From: Parvicella sp964387945
GTDB taxonomy: Bacteria > Bacteroidota > Bacteroidia > Flavobacteriales_D > Parvicellaceae
Length of the DNA stretch: 64,000 nucleotides
NCBI GenBank assembly: GCA_964387945.1
Contig: CAYLYX010000003.1
Span: 1-64,000 of the forward strand
Direction of reading: 5' to 3'
A model generated the notes under the pieces. It ran no database searches, had not been told where the DNA came from, and saw only the letters and a program-made list of their open reading frames with translations. The position numbers and the translations under genes were made by a program. This document shows positions 62,229 to 64,000 of the stretch, in pieces. The first letter of the stretch is position 1, and every line of letters begins with the position of its first letter.

Positions 62229-62792
62229 ATGAAAGCACATATATATATCGTTTTAGGCTGGTTGTTGATTTCGATGTCGGGAGTAGCTCAAGACACCCTT
62301 ACCAATAACGATTGGAGGCTTTACCCATCAAAGCAAGAGGGTAAACTGGATACCACCAAATTGCTCAAACCTCAGCAATTGGATTATGCACGCCCAGATG
62401 GTTCGGTTACGATTCATCAGGACAACAGAATTGTGGGTATTGGGAAGCAGTTAAAATCATCGCCTTATTTTTATGGTTACACGCTTCAATTGGAAGTGAG
62501 TCAGCAAAAAAGTACGATCAAAGAAGCACGTTATAAAATTCTGAAAATCAAACCGGATATTGAGTTGGATGATCCTTATGAAGCACCTAATATTTACTTA
62601 TACGCGGGAAGGTTTTATGATCGGATAAGTGCCTATCAATTTAAGAATGAAATCGCGAAATACTTTCCCAATGCGATTGTCGTTGGTCCAAAGAAAATGG
62701 AGCTTCCTCGTATTCCGGAGCCAGAAATCCCAGAAGTGGAAAATGATTCAATTACTACTCCTGAAGGATTGGAGGGTGGCATGGGTCAGTAA
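62229..62792 (+). CDS. Secreted SPOR-like domain protein
   Basis: 187 residues. Signal peptide (MKAHIYIVLGWLLISMSGVAQ). Residues ~80-160 form a SPOR-like β-α-β repeat: GYTLQLEVSQQKSTIKEARYKIL and IYLYAGRFYDRISAYQFKNEIAKYFPNAIVVG. The C-terminus is Pro/Glu-rich. Probably peptidoglycan- or envelope-associated; substrate unknown. Converges with the DUF3109 gene 16 bases away. Confidence 0.75.
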   Translation: MKAHIYIVLGWLLISMSGVAQDTLTNNDWRLYPSKQEGKLDTTKLLKPQQLDYARPDGSVTIHQDNRIVGIGKQLKSSPYFYGYTLQLEVSQQKSTIKEARYKILKIKPDIELDDPYEAPNIYLYAGRFYDRISAYQFKNEIAKYFPNAIVVGPKKMELPRIPEPEIPEVENDSITTPEGLEGGMGQ

Positions 62793-62808
62793 GACCATCT
62801 GACTTCTG

Positions 62809-63381
62809 TTATCTCTTTTTTAGCTCTTCAGCGGCTGTCTCCAAATCATCAAAAAATTGTTGTCCCCATTTTCGGATGATAGGCTCTTTTAAAAACTTGT
62901 AGACTGGAACATCCAATTTTCCTCCACAATCACAGGCGGGTTTGCAAATGTCCCACTCGTTATAATTTACGGCTTCGTACTCACGTAATTGGGCTACTCG
63001 TATCGGGTAGAGGTGACATGAAATGGGTTTTTTGAAGTCCAGCTTTCCATCTCGATGAGCGTCTTCAATACTACACATTGCGGTTCCTTTTTCGTCAAAG
63101 CGAACAAATGCACATTCCTTACCATTGACGAGTGTAGTGACTGGAACATTGTCGTAATCCATATAAAAAACACCGTCTTGATCAACGGCATCAATTCCTT
63201 CTTTTCTCATGTAGGGTTTGATGGCTTCAAGGTTTTCTTCTAGGATGTCTACCTCTTCCATCGTCAGTGGTGCACCGGCATCTCCTTCCACGCAGCACGC
63301 ACCTTTGCAGGCGGTGAGGTCGCAAACGAATTTACGTTCGAAAACATCCAATGAGATTAGTTTTTTATCGATTTCCAACAT
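62809..63381 (-). CDS. DUF3109 family cysteine-cluster protein
   Basis: 190 residues. Cysteine pattern CDLTACKGACCVEGDAGAPL near residues 20-40, then KECAFVRFDEKGTAMCSIE, PISCHLYPIRV and DICKPACDCGG. This is the Bacteroidota DUF3109 family, related in pattern to the YkgJ cysteine clusters; metal or Fe-S binding is likely, function unknown. Confidence 0.88.
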   Translation of the reverse strand: MLEIDKKLISLDVFERKFVCDLTACKGACCVEGDAGAPLTMEEVDILEENLEAIKPYMRKEGIDAVDQDGVFYMDYDNVPVTTLVNGKECAFVRFDEKGTAMCSIEDAHRDGKLDFKKPISCHLYPIRVAQLREYEAVNYNEWDICKPACDCGGKLDVPVYKFLKEPIIRKWGQQFFDDLETAAEELKKR

Positions 63382-63436
63382 GAGTAAGCTGAATTTTCGA
63401 CAAAGGTATGAATACTTTTAGGCATATTTGCGCGGA

Positions 63437-64000
63437 ATGGAACTGGAAAAGTTAACATATACCTTACTCAAAGCACCGAATAACGATGTAAGGCAACTTC
63501 TTGCCGAAACGGTCTACGGTACAAAGGGAGGGTTGCGGCTGCATCATTTTGATACGGCATGGAAACTGGATGAGTTGATTGCGCCAGATTATCATGTGCT
63601 CTACAATGGAGAAACATTGGTTGGCGTAGTGGTGTATACGAATCGGAGAGCTCGTTTTGGGGATAGCGAGATGAATTCCCTTTACATCCGTTATTTTAGT
63701 ATTTCTCCTGCTTATCAGAATCTAGGCGTGGCGCAGTATTTGACCAAAGTAGCGGTAAGTCATTATAAGAATACATTAAGAGAACCAACCGTGGTGTACG
63801 CTTACATTGAAGCAAAGAATTTTCGATCTCAGGCAGTGAGCGATCATTTTGAACCGCTATCTCTAGGTCATTTTTCTCCCATTTACTTTAGTAGGTTTTT
63901 TCCGAAAAAGCAAACAGGAGTGAGTTCAGATAGAAAAGATTTTGATCGACTTTATCCTTCAACTGTTCCAGTCAATTTTTCGTATCAAGGAAGATCGGAC
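63437..64000 (+). CDS. Partial GNAT-like N-acetyltransferase (cut by window edge)
   Basis: ATG at 63437, open to the last base with 188 codons visible. The segment YHVLYNGETLVGVVVYTNR..., IRYFSISPAYQNLGVAQYL has the GNAT core: a strand with VGVVVY, then the acetyl-CoA loop in the form QNLGVAQYL (usual Q/RxxGxG/A). Substrate unknown; the C-terminus is beyond the window. Translated directly from the sequence. Confidence 0.6.
   Translation, partial: MELEKLTYTLLKAPNNDVRQLLAETVYGTKGGLRLHHFDTAWKLDELIAPDYHVLYNGETLVGVVVYTNRRARFGDSEMNSLYIRYFSISPAYQNLGVAQYLTKVAVSHYKNTLREPTVVYAYIEAKNFRSQAVSDHFEPLSLGHFSPIYFSRFFPKKQTGVSSDRKDFDRLYPSTVPVNFSYQGRSD

Noticed and set aside
1..64000. CRISPR array, tRNA or rRNA gene
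   Set aside because: I looked for spaced identical repeats, cloverleaf-like segments and rRNA core sequence and saw none; a tRNA search tool would be decisive.

Overview
This window comes from a member of the Bacteroidota, most likely order Flavobacteriales. The evidence is proteins with type IX secretion (T9SS) sorting domains of both type A and type B, the T9SS regulator PorX, a TonB-dependent receptor, alternative complex III followed by cytochrome oxidase genes, DUF2480 and SufT-like genes, an HU-CCDC81/SPOR protein, and promoters with the Bacteroidota -7 element TAnnTTTG. I saw no rRNA, tRNA, CRISPR array, phage module or transposase. Most of the window is housekeeping sequence with a few accessory patches.

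Layout. 1-5.7 kb: two tandem paralogous secreted proteins whose DNA is identical at the 5' end and nearly identical at the 3' end but diverged in the middle, then a 1105-residue secreted protein that combines a peptidase-S74 self-cleaving chaperone with a T9SS tail. 5.7-13.7 kb: TM2 protein, Mn-type superoxide dismutase, a membrane protein, a cysteine-cluster protein coupled to a TonB receptor, glutathione peroxidase, DUF2480 and SufT-like genes. 13.7-18 kb: a 659-bp non-coding region, then nrdB-nrdA with a strong terminator. 18-25.7 kb: MoaC-MogA fusion, sugar phosphate isomerase, lipB, small conserved genes, proC, HD phosphohydrolase and a GT-C-like membrane protein. 25.8-29.4 kb: TPR-like protein, secG, groES-groEL and a hairpin-rich non-coding stretch. 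29.4-35.8 kb: small or remnant ORFs, S9 peptidase lipoprotein, PorX, HU-CCDC81/SPOR protein and thioredoxin. 35.9-39.2 kb: cysC-cysD-cysN sulfate activation operon interrupted by a four-helix-bundle gene. 39.2-45 kb: birA, rsfS-ftsH-cdsA, a cysteine-rich lipoprotein and an rluD-type gene. 45-49 kb: ECF sigma factor coupled to a membrane-anchored von Willebrand A protein, then a lipoprotein and an outer-membrane protein. 49.1-61.9 kb: one long minus-strand operon, actA-B-C-D-E-F-ctaC-ctaD, encoding a quinol:cytochrome c oxidoreductase (alternative complex III) and an aa3-type oxidase. 62.2-64 kb: SPOR-like secreted protein, DUF3109 protein and the start of a GNAT-like protein cut by the window edge.

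The clearest functional unit is the respiratory operon. ActA-F would take electrons from menaquinol and pass them through c-hemes to the oxidase. It has a promoter match upstream of actA and a 13-bp-stem terminator after ctaD. Several of its subunits carry histidine-rich tails or loops. The observations I find most worth following are the EGKCG-repeat lipoprotein at 43.5 kb (bufferin-like, with no visible modifying enzyme nearby), the sigma/vWA fusion at 45-48 kb, the four-helix-bundle gene with flanking ATGTTTGATGTTT-like repeats that seem to have become the N-terminus of CysN, the S74-plus-T9SS architecture, and two genes whose starts overlap the terminator of the upstream transcription unit.
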